A stretch of 36,751 nucleotides of DNA from Porticoccus sp965660005 (GCF_965660005.1 NZ_CBFHYF010000016.1:1-36751), one strand, 5' to 3'; numbered from the stretch's first letter, positions 1-8,835 are shown. Numbers and translations: made by a program. Notes: generated by a model not told the origin, from the letters alone.

Positions 1-869
1 AGCAGATGGCGAGTGCGGTACAGTCTGCCATGCTCAGTACGGCCGAACGAAAAAAACTGGCAAAACAGAAAAAGCGGGATATGAAAAAGCGCCTCAGGAA
101 AGACTCTGGAAAGGCTCGGGTATTTCTACTGGAGTTTAAGGGGGATCTGCGTGCTTCGGCGGTGGCAAGCCTTAGAGAAGAAATTACTGCAGTTTTGAGC
201 CAGGCAAAACCGGAGGACGAAGTCATTGTTCTGTTGGAAAGCGCCGGTGGAATGGTACACAGCTATGGTCTGGCAGCCAGTCAACTTGACCGTATTAAAA
301 AACGGGGTATTCCACTCACGATTTGTGTCGACAAAATAGCTGCCAGTGGTGGTTATATGATGGCTTGTGTGGCGGATAAAATCCTCGCGGCTCCTTTTTC
401 CATGATCGGTTCCATCGGCGTGGTTGCGCAGATCCCCAATTTCAACCGACTGCTCAAAAAACACGATGTGGATATGGAATTGCATACGGCGGGTGAATTC
501 AAACGAACGCTGACGATGTTTGGGGAAAACACCGAAGAGGGGCGTGAAAAATTCATTGAGGATCTGCAGGAGATTCATGACCTGTTCAAGGATTTTGTTG
601 GCAGTCACAGAAAGAATGTGGACGTCGATAAAATTGCCACGGGGCAGGTCTGGTTGGGTACCCGAGCCCTAGAAATGTCGCTGGTGGATAAGCTCATGAC
701 CAGTGATGAATACCTGGTTGACCGTTCGAACGAGGCTGATATCTATCAGGTCAGCTATCTGGAGCACAAGTCTTTGCCGGAAAAGCTCGGACTTGTTGCG
801 GAAAGCAGGGTCGACAGCCTGTTGCTCAGATGGTGGGACCGGTTATGCCACAGCCGTTACTCTGTCTGA
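1..869 (+). CDS. sohB: SohB-type inner-membrane serine peptidase (5' partial)
   Basis: Member of the S49 (signal peptide peptidase A / SohB) family, membrane-anchored peptidases that use a Ser/Lys dyad in the periplasm. The frame is open to the left edge, so the N-terminal membrane anchor lies outside the window. Counting from the first visible Met (base 6), the nucleophile is Ser114 in AASGGYMMA and the general base Lys166 in GEFKRTLT. Their 52-residue spacing is the one I recall for E. coli SohB. A Lys/Arg-rich stretch (residues 16-37) precedes the catalytic domain, and IGSIGVVAQIPNFNRLL is the expected core. Visible length is 287 residues against roughly 350 for whole SohB. It ends convergently with the antiporter gene, 23 bases away, with no clear terminator between them. 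Family call is firm; the substrate is unknown. Confidence 0.93.
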   Translation, partial: QMASAVQSAMLSTAERKKLAKQKKRDMKKRLRKDSGKARVFLLEFKGDLRASAVASLREEITAVLSQAKPEDEVIVLLESAGGMVHSYGLAASQLDRIKKRGIPLTICVDKIAASGGYMMACVADKILAAPFSMIGSIGVVAQIPNFNRLLKKHDVDMELHTAGEFKRTLTMFGENTEEGREKFIEDLQEIHDLFKDFVGSHRKNVDVDKIATGQVWLGTRALEMSLVDKLMTSDEYLVDRSNEADIYQVSYLEHKSLPEKLGLVAESRVDSLLLRWWDRLCHSRYSV

Positions 870-892
870 GCAATAGCCCCATTTTTATCCGG

Positions 893-2059
893 TCAATTGC
901 GTCGGAGCTTTTCACTCACCGCGATCGGATTGGGGAAATTGAACGTGACAATATAACTGGATACCAGGAAGGTCAATATGGCGGCAGCCTGTATCAGGTG
1001 TGATGCCATAACCCCGATCAGCGAGGCATTAAAGGCTACATAGGCGATCAACAGGGAGAACTCGCTGATTTGTCCGAGTCGGAAACCGAGATCCCAGGCC
1101 AGCACTTTTTTCTCACTCTGGCGCTCAAGCAAGACCCGAAACACCACGGGTTTGAGGATCAACATGGTTATCCCGAGTATCGCCGCCGAAAGGGCGATCT
1201 CCGGGAGCAGGCCGAGATTAAAGCCGGCGCCAAGGGAAAAGAAAAACATAATCAGGAAAAAGTCCCGAAGCGGTTTCAGTGTCAGGGCAATATGCTGAGA
1301 AATGGGGCTGGAAGCGATCGTTATACCAGCCAGAAAAGCGCCAATTTCCCGCGACAATCCGAGCACCTCTGCCAGTTCAGACAATCCCATGCACCAGCCA
1401 ATGGCGAGCAGGAAGATATACTCGCCCATACGGTCAAACTTTGCGATCAGTTTGAGTAGTACCCAGCGCACGAAGCCCCAGGCAAACAGTATCAGGAGGG
1501 GCAGGGAGAGCAGAGTGATGCCGATTTGCGTGATATTGATTTGCCCGCTATCGCCACTGAGTAGGACCAACAAAACAAAAATGGCAAGAAAGTCCTGCAT
1601 CAGCAGTAAACCGATCATCATTTCGCCAATATGTCGGTGATGCAGAATTGTAGTAGGCAGCAGCTTGATACCAATGATGGTGCTGGAAAACATCATGGCT
1701 GAGCCGATAATTAATGATTCAGTCGCTGTGAAGTCAAGCAATCGCGCAATCAGGTAGCCGACCCCGGCAAAAACGAGCGAACTGATCAGGGTTACCACAG
1801 TAACCTTCCTGAAGGCACTGAGTAGTGATTTTGGTTGTAGATCCAGGCCCAGCAGGAACAGCAGGAAAATAATACCGATTTCAGAAATTTCTGACAGCAG
1901 GTGCACGTCCTGTACCCAGCCAAAACCGTAGGGGCCAATCAGTGCGCCCAGGGTGATGTAGGCGACGAGTAAGGGCTGTCGGCCAAAAATCGCCATGGAG
2001 GCAATAACGGCCGAGCCAGTAAAAATCAGGAAGAACGATTGAAAAAAGGTTTCTGACAT
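893..2059 (-). CDS. Kef-type cation:proton antiporter (CPA2 family)
   Basis: A 388-residue integral membrane protein with about 12 hydrophobic segments, matching the Na+/H+ exchanger domain of the CPA2 (KefB/KefC-like) family, which exchanges K+ or Na+ for protons across the inner membrane. Typical stretches are GALIGPYGFGW near residue 38, LFLLGLDLQPKSL near residue 68, and AMMFSSTIIGIKLL followed by LLLMQDFLAIFVLL, where the family carries its ion-path acidic residue. It stops right after the membrane domain. The cytoplasmic RCK/TrkA-N NAD-binding domain of KefB/KefC (about 600 residues) is absent, so it should not be gated by that domain. The ATG at 2059 has a GGAG Shine-Dalgarno 7 bases upstream, but this lies inside a perfect 10-bp stem (separate entry). 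The ion cannot be assigned from sequence. Confidence 0.9.
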   Translation of the reverse strand: MSETFFQSFFLIFTGSAVIASMAIFGRQPLLVAYITLGALIGPYGFGWVQDVHLLSEISEIGIIFLLFLLGLDLQPKSLLSAFRKVTVVTLISSLVFAGVGYLIARLLDFTATESLIIGSAMMFSSTIIGIKLLPTTILHHRHIGEMMIGLLLMQDFLAIFVLLVLLSGDSGQINITQIGITLLSLPLLILFAWGFVRWVLLKLIAKFDRMGEYIFLLAIGWCMGLSELAEVLGLSREIGAFLAGITIASSPISQHIALTLKPLRDFFLIMFFFSLGAGFNLGLLPEIALSAAILGITMLILKPVVFRVLLERQSEKKVLAWDLGFRLGQISEFSLLIAYVAFNASLIGVMASHLIQAAAILTFLVSSYIVTFNFPNPIAVSEKLRRN

Positions 2060-2066
2060 AAAACCA

Positions 2067-2102
2067 CTCCAGAATCTGTATTGTGCGCGATGGATTCTGG
2101 AG
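2067..2102 (-). promoter_or_regulatory. Hairpin sequestering the antiporter Shine-Dalgarno
   Basis: Read on the minus strand, CTCCAGAATC and GATTCTGGAG form a perfect 10-bp stem around a 16-base loop. The downstream arm ends in GGAG, the Shine-Dalgarno 7 bases before the antiporter ATG, so the ribosome site is fully paired when the stem forms. The stem is seen directly; a regulatory role (thermometer, ion- or protein-responsive switch) is inference. A short TTTT follows the stem, so a weak terminator for the upstream cysI-DUF934 transcript is the alternative. Confidence 0.6.
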
Positions 2103-2195
2103 CGACAAGTCTGTCTGCTGTGAAAGCATTGCCGGCAGAGGCTGCTCTCTGCGCTACTGTTTTATTTTTGAGCAGGATGATATCGGATAATCATG

Positions 2196-2684
2196 TTACT
2201 CGTCGCGACGGAATAGTGGGTTGGGGTCGTCCGTACCAGCCTGATAGGTAACACTGAAATCATTCAGGGATTTCAGTGCCTCTTCCAGATCGGTCCCTTC
2301 CCTTGGCTGAAAAGCGTCGAAACCGCAGCGTTTCAGGTAAAACAACTGATCACGAATGACATGGCCGATAGCTCGCAGCTGACCATTGAAGCCATAGCGC
2401 TCACGCAACAACCGGCCTGCAGTAAAACCGCGCCCATCGGTAAACGAGGGGAAGTTGATGGCGATAACCGGGAACATATTGGCTTTGTCACCGATATCTT
2501 CTACCTCTTCATCGCTGTCTATCCAGATGCCCAGTACCGGCAGGCGAAGGTTTTCTGAATGTTCCAGCCAATACTGCATGGGTAGTAGCAACAGCTTGTT
2601 GGCTGGTGGCTCTCCCAGAAACACTTTGGGGAGAACTTCCCATTTGTCGTCGACAATTTTGTCCTTAATGATGATCTTTGGCAT
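2196..2684 (-). CDS. DUF934 protein, sulfite reductase partner
   Basis: A 162-residue soluble protein matching DUF934, found almost always next to cysI in Pseudomonas-like gammaproteobacteria and in betaproteobacteria, and presumed to assist assimilatory sulfite reduction. Its biochemical role is not established. The family core is visible as FPSFTDGRGFTAGRLLRERYGF followed by GHVIRDQLFYLKRCGFDAF around residues 80-125. I placed the start at the ATG at 2684 (MPKIIIKDK) because AAGGAG lies about 9 bases upstream; an in-frame start 30 bases earlier has no better site. The gene overlaps the end of cysI by 20 bases, which suggests one transcript and coupled translation. There is no signal peptide and no cysteine cluster for a metal site. 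Confidence 0.88.
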   Translation of the reverse strand: MPKIIIKDKIVDDKWEVLPKVFLGEPPANKLLLLPMQYWLEHSENLRLPVLGIWIDSDEEVEDIGDKANMFPVIAINFPSFTDGRGFTAGRLLRERYGFNGQLRAIGHVIRDQLFYLKRCGFDAFQPREGTDLEEALKSLNDFSVTYQAGTDDPNPLFRRDE

Positions 2685-4332
2685 AGACGCTCTCCTTGAA
2701 GGGATCGAGACCAATGCGGCGACAGGTATCTATGAACAGTTCGTCCCCGCGGCGGTTTTCTAGATACACATTGAGAATTTTCTCAATCACGTCGGGCATT
2801 TCCTCACGGCCGAAAGAAGGGCCCAGTACGTTGGCCAGTTCGGCCTCTCTGCCCGCGCTGCCTCCCAGTTGAATCTGGTAGAATTCCTCGCCCTTCTTGT
2901 CGACGCCGAGCACCCCGATATTTCCTACATGGTGGTGACCACAGGCATTCATACAGCCCGATATGTTCAGTGTCAGATCACCGAGGTCATAGACATAGTC
3001 CATATCATCGAAGCGGCGCTGGATGGCTTCAGCCACAGGGATCGATTTGGCGTTGGCAAGGGAGCAGAAATCGCCACCGGGACAGCAGATCAGGTCGGTC
3101 AGAGTGCCGATATTGGGTGTGGCAAAGCCAGCCACCTTGGCTTTTTGCCAGAGTGCAAACAAATCCGATTTTTTGACATCGGCCAATACCAGATTCTGAT
3201 TGTGAGTGGCGCGAATTTCACTGAAAGAATATTGATCTGCCAGATCGGCGATGGCCTCCAGCTGGCTGTCAGTTACATCCCCGGGAGCCACACCGGTAGG
3301 CTTCAGCGACAGAGTGACGATTTGATAGCCAGGGATCCGATGGGGATGGGTATTGCGCTCCAGCCAGCGGCTGAAAGCTTTGTGTTCCTGGGCCAGTTCC
3401 CTGAGTGATGCTTCTGCGTTGGCATCGTCCAGTGATTCATAAGCCGGTTCGGTAAAATAGGCTTTTACCCGTGTGATCTCTTCAGTGGTGAGTGTTGTCG
3501 GACTGTCTTTTAAATGGGCCCACTCCGCTTCAACTTTTTCAGCAAATACGGCTGGCGTCCAGGCGCGCACCAGAATCTTGATTCTGGCTTTGTACTTGTT
3601 GGCGCGGTTACCGTAGCGGTTATAGACCCGCACAATGGCATCCAGATAGGTCAGCAGGTGTTGCCAGGGCAGAAAGTCGCGAATAACACTGCCAATCACC
3701 GGCGTGCGTCCCAGGCCACCACCGACCAGTACCTGAAAACCGATCTCCCCGGCATCACTCCTGACAATTTGCAGACCGATATCGTGAACCAGGATAGCGG
3801 CACGATCCCCTTCGGTACCACTCACGGCAATTTTGAATTTGCGCGGCAGAAAAGCGAACTCGGGGTGGAAGGTCGACCATTGGCGCAGAATTTCACACCA
3901 GGGGCGAGGATCTTCAATTTCGTCGGTAGCAACACCGGCAAACTGGTCCGATGTGATATTGCGAATACAGTTGCCGCTGGTTTGGACGGCGTGCATTTGC
4001 ACCTCTGCCAGTTGAGCCAGGATGTCAGGCACTTCCTCCAGTTGAGGCCAATTCAGCTGGATATTCTGCCGGGTAGTGATGTGGCAGTAGCCTTTGTCAT
4101 AGGTCCTGACGATGTCGGCAAGCTTGCGCAGTCGTGTTGAGTTCAGCAGGCCGTAAGGCACAGCAATTCTGAGCATCGGTGCCAGGCGCTGAATATAGAG
4201 ACCATTCTGCAGACGCAAGGGCAGGAACTCCTCATCGGTCAGTTCGCCCACCAAATAACGGCTGGTCTGGTCGCGAAACTGGGCAACTCGTTCTTCAATA
4301 ATTTTTTGATCGTTTGCGGTGTATTGGTACAT
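2665..4332 (-). CDS. cysI: Sulfite reductase hemoprotein (nitrite/sulfite reductase family)
   Basis: Cytoplasmic siroheme / 4Fe-4S enzyme of assimilatory sulfate reduction (six-electron reduction of sulfite to sulfide for cysteine synthesis). It is 555 residues long, the size of the Pseudomonas-type CysI. The two half-sites binding the cluster and siroheme are intact: C417-x5-C423 (CCPGGDFC) and C460-x3-C464 (GCMNACGHHH). Two ferredoxin-like half-domains (about 35-100 and 330-390) and basic siroheme-contact residues (YCHITTRQN near 82-90, RKFKIAVSG near 164-172) are present. No flavoprotein CysJ is nearby, so electrons probably come from ferredoxin or a distant reductase. Nitrite reductase is a related alternative, but the DUF934 neighbour favours sulfite. 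The start ATG at 4332 lacks a strong ribosome site. Confidence 0.9.
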   Translation of the reverse strand: MYQYTANDQKIIEERVAQFRDQTSRYLVGELTDEEFLPLRLQNGLYIQRLAPMLRIAVPYGLLNSTRLRKLADIVRTYDKGYCHITTRQNIQLNWPQLEEVPDILAQLAEVQMHAVQTSGNCIRNITSDQFAGVATDEIEDPRPWCEILRQWSTFHPEFAFLPRKFKIAVSGTEGDRAAILVHDIGLQIVRSDAGEIGFQVLVGGGLGRTPVIGSVIRDFLPWQHLLTYLDAIVRVYNRYGNRANKYKARIKILVRAWTPAVFAEKVEAEWAHLKDSPTTLTTEEITRVKAYFTEPAYESLDDANAEASLRELAQEHKAFSRWLERNTHPHRIPGYQIVTLSLKPTGVAPGDVTDSQLEAIADLADQYSFSEIRATHNQNLVLADVKKSDLFALWQKAKVAGFATPNIGTLTDLICCPGGDFCSLANAKSIPVAEAIQRRFDDMDYVYDLGDLTLNISGCMNACGHHHVGNIGVLGVDKKGEEFYQIQLGGSAGREAELANVLGPSFGREEMPDVIEKILNVYLENRRGDELFIDTCRRIGLDPFKESVYAKDHH

Positions 4333-4505
4333 AAATTGTCAGGTTTTCAGCAGCTGGACAGAGGAAAAGCGCGAATTCTACAGGTATTCCTGCAGGCTGT
4401 CAGTGGGATGTGGATGATAGCGCCCGCGGGGTCAATTTTGAAAAACTTTTTCTCTATAAGCACCGGCCGTTGGGGAATAACGGGGCTGAGGTGATTATCG
4501 TGGCT

Positions 4506-4534
4506 GGGACAATTGGCCCTCATGTTGCTACAAT
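4506..4534 (+). promoter_or_regulatory. Sigma-70-like promoter for the 43-residue membrane protein
   Basis: A -10 box TACAAT (4529-4534) lies 17 bases after GGGACA (4506-4511), which matches four of six bases of the -35 consensus. A transcript starting near 4541 would have a leader of about 30 bases before the ATG at 4574. It sits in the 241-base gap between the divergent cysI and the small gene. Confidence 0.5.
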
Positions 4535-4573
4535 GCCGTGCGCCGTTTTTATCAAGCCATAGAGGGTTAAAAA

Positions 4574-4705
4574 ATGTCTGACCAAGCGGAAGTAGTCCAA
4601 TCTGACGAACACAGAAACGATGACAGTTGCGTCGATGCCATCGCCACTGTTGCGGCCGTAACGATTGTCGTGTTGGCGGTTATCTTTTGGCTGACGACTT
4701 TGTAG
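4574..4705 (+). CDS. Small single-span membrane protein, 43 residues, unknown function
   Basis: A short frame starting MSDQAEVVQSDEH and ending FWLTTL. The first half (residues 1-22) is polar and acidic with one Cys (SCVDA, residue 19). The second half (about 23-41) is a continuous hydrophobic stretch rich in Ala, Val and Ile that would span the inner membrane once, probably with the acidic N-terminus in the cytoplasm. Support for a real gene is its full expression context: a GGGACA/TACAAT promoter, a GAGGG ribosome site 7 bases before the ATG, and a strong terminator 22 bases after the stop. It is divergent from cysI and convergent with the metH unit. I do not recognise a named family. It could modulate a larger membrane complex, as many proteins this small do, but no partner is shown by the sequence. 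Confidence 0.65.
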   Translation: MSDQAEVVQSDEHRNDDSCVDAIATVAAVTIVVLAVIFWLTTL

Positions 4706-4726
4706 GTTCGAAGCACGGGGAATACT

Positions 4727-4755
4727 AAAAAAGCGGCTCCATGGGCCGCTTTTTT
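4727..4755. terminator. Bidirectional intrinsic terminator
   Basis: Perfect 11-bp inverted repeat AAAAAAGCGGC / GCCGCTTTTTT with a 7-base loop. It is flanked by an A-run on one side and a T-run on the other, so it can end both the small membrane protein transcript (plus) and the metH-DUF2970 transcript (minus). Confidence 0.88.
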
Positions 4756-4796
4756 CGGTCTGATGCCTAGATACACTGGCTACGGAAGGGGTTTCT

Positions 4797-5012
4797 CTAG
4801 ATTCCAGCACTGTTTAGCACCAGTTTTACCGCCACCACCACGCAGAAAATGAACAGCACAGTGAAAATCAGTCCTGACGCGACATAAGCGTAAATATTGC
4901 CATGTTTGAAGTCCCGTTCCCGGTTTTTGTTGCTTTGTACTCCGAAAAAAGCAGCCAGAGTGCTGAATACAATCTGCCAGAAACCAGGCTTTTGATCGTT
5001 GTCATCATTCAC
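4797..5012 (-). CDS. DUF2970 small membrane protein
   Basis: A 71-residue protein matching DUF2970. The N-terminus (KPGFWQIVFSTLAAFFGVQS) is followed by a short basic/polar patch (NKNRERDFKHGN) and one strong transmembrane helix at about residues 42-66. The family occurs in gamma- and betaproteobacteria and has no known function. I chose the GTG at 5012 because GGAGGA lies about 6 bases upstream and the family domain begins there; longer frames would run inside metH. Only two bases separate the metH stop (5015-5017) from this start, so the two genes are almost certainly co-transcribed and translationally coupled. It ends just before the bidirectional terminator. Whether it helps methionine synthase or merely shares the transcript is unknown. 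Confidence 0.82.
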   Translation of the reverse strand: MNDDNDQKPGFWQIVFSTLAAFFGVQSNKNRERDFKHGNIYAYVASGLIFTVLFIFCVVVAVKLVLNSAGI

Positions 5013-5014
5013 GC

Positions 5015-8000
5015 TCAATCCTCCAACACCGGACTCAGCCAGCGTTCCATTTGTTCGATAGGCACACCTTTTCTTTCGGCCAGACTTTCGAGTTGATCCC
5101 GCTGAATTTTCCCGGTATTGAAATATTTGGCGAGTGGGTGGGAAAAATAAAATCCGCTTACTGAAGCTGCAGGCAGCATGGCGAAGCTCTCGGTCAGGCA
5201 AATGCCCGTTTTGGCAGTGGCATCAAGTAGCCTGAAGAGCGTTTCTTTCTCGCTGTGGTCAGGGCAGGCCGGGTAACCCGGTGCAGGTCGGATACCGCGG
5301 TAGGCCTCTTTTATCAGCGCTTCTGTGTCCAGTGCTTCATCGGCAGCATAGCCCCAAATCTCGGTTCGGATACGCTGGTGAAGCCGCTCCGCGAACGCCT
5401 CGGCAAACCGGTCTGCCAGCGCTTTGACCATGATGCTGTTGTAGTCGTCGCCGTTGGCTTCGAATTCCCGGGCCAGTTCATCGGCACCAATGCCAGCTGT
5501 GACTGCGAAGCCGCCGATATAATCCTGAATACCGGTTTCTTTCGGCGCCACATAATCTGCCAGTGACATCAGCTGTGGCGGAGTCCCCGGTTTTCTGGTC
5601 TGTTGGCGAATCTGGTGCAGCGTACCGAGTACATCGCTACGTGATTCGTCGGCATAGACTTCAATATCGTCGGCGTTGATGGTATTGGCCGGCCAAAGTC
5701 CAAATACACCACTGGCCTTGATCAGTTTTCCGCCGATTATTTTTTGCAGCATTTTTTTGGCATCATCAAACAGGTTGCGTGCCGCTTCACCGACTTTATC
5801 ATCATCAAGGATTTTTGGGTATTTGCCCGACAATCCCCAGGTGATGAAGAAAGGTGTCCAGTCGATCATTTCCACCAGTTCTTCCAACGGGTAGTCCTCC
5901 ATGACCTGTACACCCAATTTGCGAGGTACCGTCGGTTGGTATTTTTTCCAATCGGTTTTAAGCCCTGCTTTTCGGGCATCGCTATAGGGAAGAATGGTTC
6001 CGCGTGGTTTGCGGTTGGCAGTGCGAATCCGGACCTGCTCGTATTCCAGTTGGATGTCTGCGACAAAGGCATCGCGCAGATCTTTGCTGAGTAGCTTGCT
6101 GGCAACACCAACCGCTCGGGAGGCATCGGGCACGTAGATAGTCTGATTGCGCTGGTACTTCGGGTCAATTTTAACCGCAGTGTGGGCCTTGGAAGTGGTG
6201 GCGCCGCCAATCAGAAGCGGGAAATTCAGTTTGCGTCGTTCCAGTTCGCTTGCGATATGAACCATTTCGTCGAGCGAGGGGGTGATCAGTCCTGAGAGGC
6301 CAATAATATCCACGGATTCCTTGAGTGCGGTATCAATAATTTTGTCGGCGGGCACCATGACACCCAAATCGATCACTTCGTAATTGTTGCAGCGCAGAAC
6401 GACACCAACAATGTTCTTGCCGATATCATGGACATCGCCCTTGACCGTGGCCATCAGAATCCTGCCATTGGCCTGGGCACCTTCCTCTTTTTCAGCTTCT
6501 ATGAAAGGTTGCAGGTAGGCGACTGCCTGCTTCATCACACGAGCGGATTTGACTACCTGGGGCAGGAACATTTTCCCTTCGCTGAACAGGTCGCCAACGA
6601 CGTTCATGCCGTCCATCAGCGGACCCTCAATGACGTGCAGTGGCCGTTCAGCCTGTTGCCTCGCCGCTTCCGTATCTTCTTCGATGTGGCTGGTAATTCC
6701 TTTTACCAGCGAATGTTCGAGTCGTTTTTCAACTGGCCAGGTGCGCCACTCCATATCTTCCTTGCGCTCTTTGCCTGCGCCGTCGCCTCGGTATTTTTCA
6801 GCGATATTCAGCAGGTTTTCCGTGGCTTCGCTATGGCGGTTGAGAATCACGTCTTCAACCCGGTCCCGCAGCTCATCGGGTAAGTCACTGTAGACAGCCA
6901 GCTGCCCGGCATTGACGATACCTATCCGCAGCCCTGCCCTGATGGCGTGGTAGAGGAAAACCGAGTGGATTGCCTCTCTTACCGGGTTATTACCTCTGAA
7001 CGAGAAAGAGACATTACTGATGCCACCGGAGATCAGGGCGTAAGGCAGGTTTTGTGTAATCCAGCTTGAAGCCTCAATGAAGTCCATCGCGTAATTGTTG
7101 TGTTCATCAATCCCGGTGGCCACTGCAAACACATTGGGATCAAAGATAATGTCCTGGGGTGGAAACCCTACCTGATTCACCAGAATGTCATAGCAGCGCT
7201 GGCAGATTTCCTTGCGTCTTGTCAGATTGTCTGCCTGGCCGTCCTCATCAAACGCCATGACCACCACTGCCGCGCCATAGCGCAGGCAGAGTTTGGCCTG
7301 TTCGACAAAGGACTCTTCGCCCTCTTTGAGACTGATCGAGTTGACCACGCACTTGCCCTGGGCCCATTTCAAGCCGGCTTCGATTACGTGCCATTTTGAT
7401 GAGTCGATCATCAACGGTATGCGGGAAATGTCCGGCTCCGATGCCACCAGTTTGAGAAACGTGGTCATGGCCTCGACGGCATCAAGCATGCCCTCATCCA
7501 TATTGACATCGATGATCTGTGCGCCGTCCTCCACCTGCTGCCGCGCCACTTGCAGGGCGGTGTCGTAGTCACCGTTCATGACCAGTGATTTGAAGCGGGC
7601 CGAGCCAGTGACATTGCAGCGCTCGCCCACATTGACGAACAATGATTCGGCAGTGATATTGAATGGTTCGAGGCCGGAAAGACGACAGGCAGGCATGATT
7701 TCCGGCACCTGTCGAGTGGCCTTGCTGGCCACAGCCTCGGCGATTGCCCGAATATGCTCAGGGGTGGTACCACAGCAGCCCCCCAGAATATTGATCAGAC
7801 CACTTTGAGCAAATTCTTCGACAATTTCAGCCATTTCAGCGGCACTTTCATCGTATTCGCCAAACTCATTCGGCAGCCCCGCATTGGGGTGGGCGCTGAC
7901 CAGGGTGTTGGCAACCCGCGATAACTCCGCAATGTGTGGGCGGAGTTCCTTGGCGCCCAACGCGCAGTTGAGCCCGATCGAAAACGGTCTGGCGTGGGCC

Positions 8001-8716
8001 AGTGAATTCCAGAAGGCTTCGGGTGTCTGCCCTGACAGGGTGCGGCCACTGGCATCGGTAATGGTGCCGGAAATCATCAGGGGCAGCTCTGTACCGAGCT
8101 TTTCAAAAACTGCCTGGACCGCAAAAACCGCCGCTTTGGCATTCAGCGTATCGAACACTGTTTCAATCAAAATAATGTCCGAACCACCGGCAATCAGCCC
8201 CTCAGTGGCTTCCATATAGGCTGTTACCAATTCATCAAAATTGGTGTTTCTGGCACCGGGGTCATTGACGTCTGGAGAAATTGAGCAGGTCCTGCTGGTG
8301 GGGCCGATAACGCCAGCTACCCAGCGGGGCTTGTCCGTTGTGGCGATGGCATCGCAGGCTTCTCTGGCGAGTCTGGCACCCGCTTCGTTTAATTCGCGAG
8401 CAAGAGATTCCATGCCGTAGTCCGTCATGGATACGGCGGTGGAATTAAAGGTGTTGGTCTCGATAATATCTGCGCCGGCTTCGAGATAGGCTTTGTGAAG
8501 CGCACGAATTGCCTGCGGTTGCGTCAATGAGAGCAGGTCATTGTTGCCAGCGACATCCCGCGACCAGTCGGCAAAACGTTCTCCCCGATAATCGGATTCG
8601 GTAAAGCGATGAGACTGAATCATGGTGCCCATACCACCATCCAGAATCAGGATACGTTGTGATGCCGCAAGGCGGAGAGCGTCGATGCGATTTTGCCGAT
8701 TATTCAAGGTTTGCAT
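5015..8716 (-). CDS. metH: B12-dependent methionine synthase
   Basis: Cytoplasmic enzyme that moves a methyl group from 5-methyltetrahydrofolate to homocysteine through methylcobalamin. All four modules are present. The homocysteine domain has zinc ligands Cys251, Cys314 and Cys315 (in GGCCGTTP). The pterin-binding domain covers about 350-640. The B12 cap and Rossmann domain (about 640-890) carry DVHDIG, with the cobalt ligand His763. The C-terminal AdoMet reactivation domain covers about 900-1233. Residue numbers assume the start at 8716 (MQTLNNRQN), whose zinc and cobalt ligands fall within four residues of the E. coli positions. A start 33 bases earlier is possible; neither has a strong ribosome site. 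I see no cobalamin riboswitch in the short gap shared with nfuA. Confidence 0.96.
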   Translation of the reverse strand: MQTLNNRQNRIDALRLAASQRILILDGGMGTMIQSHRFTESDYRGERFADWSRDVAGNNDLLSLTQPQAIRALHKAYLEAGADIIETNTFNSTAVSMTDYGMESLARELNEAGARLAREACDAIATTDKPRWVAGVIGPTSRTCSISPDVNDPGARNTNFDELVTAYMEATEGLIAGGSDIILIETVFDTLNAKAAVFAVQAVFEKLGTELPLMISGTITDASGRTLSGQTPEAFWNSLAHARPFSIGLNCALGAKELRPHIAELSRVANTLVSAHPNAGLPNEFGEYDESAAEMAEIVEEFAQSGLINILGGCCGTTPEHIRAIAEAVASKATRQVPEIMPACRLSGLEPFNITAESLFVNVGERCNVTGSARFKSLVMNGDYDTALQVARQQVEDGAQIIDVNMDEGMLDAVEAMTTFLKLVASEPDISRIPLMIDSSKWHVIEAGLKWAQGKCVVNSISLKEGEESFVEQAKLCLRYGAAVVVMAFDEDGQADNLTRRKEICQRCYDILVNQVGFPPQDIIFDPNVFAVATGIDEHNNYAMDFIEASSWITQNLPYALISGGISNVSFSFRGNNPVREAIHSVFLYHAIRAGLRIGIVNAGQLAVYSDLPDELRDRVEDVILNRHSEATENLLNIAEKYRGDGAGKERKEDMEWRTWPVEKRLEHSLVKGITSHIEEDTEAARQQAERPLHVIEGPLMDGMNVVGDLFSEGKMFLPQVVKSARVMKQAVAYLQPFIEAEKEEGAQANGRILMATVKGDVHDIGKNIVGVVLRCNNYEVIDLGVMVPADKIIDTALKESVDIIGLSGLITPSLDEMVHIASELERRKLNFPLLIGGATTSKAHTAVKIDPKYQRNQTIYVPDASRAVGVASKLLSKDLRDAFVADIQLEYEQVRIRTANRKPRGTILPYSDARKAGLKTDWKKYQPTVPRKLGVQVMEDYPLEELVEMIDWTPFFITWGLSGKYPKILDDDKVGEAARNLFDDAKKMLQKIIGGKLIKASGVFGLWPANTINADDIEVYADESRSDVLGTLHQIRQQTRKPGTPPQLMSLADYVAPKETGIQDYIGGFAVTAGIGADELAREFEANGDDYNSIMVKALADRFAEAFAERLHQRIRTEIWGYAADEALDTEALIKEAYRGIRPAPGYPACPDHSEKETLFRLLDATAKTGICLTESFAMLPAASVSGFYFSHPLAKYFNTGKIQRDQLESLAERKGVPIEQMERWLSPVLED

Positions 8717-8835
8717 CCCTATGGCTTGGGGGTAAAAAAGGCCCGCCATTCTAGCAGATTTATCCGCTCTTTCTCGGCTTGCCGGGCTTTAAAGGCCCGT
8801 TAGTGTACAGTGCCGATATAAAAAGCGGTGATTGA

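Noticed and set aside
126..608. Antisense frame opposite sohB
   Set aside because: The sense frame has an intact catalytic dyad and family motifs; the antisense product has none.
8717..8835. Search for a cobalamin riboswitch upstream of metH
   Set aside because: The gap is too short and I see no B12-box-like sequence; only a weak GGGC/GCCC hairpin near 8787-8803.
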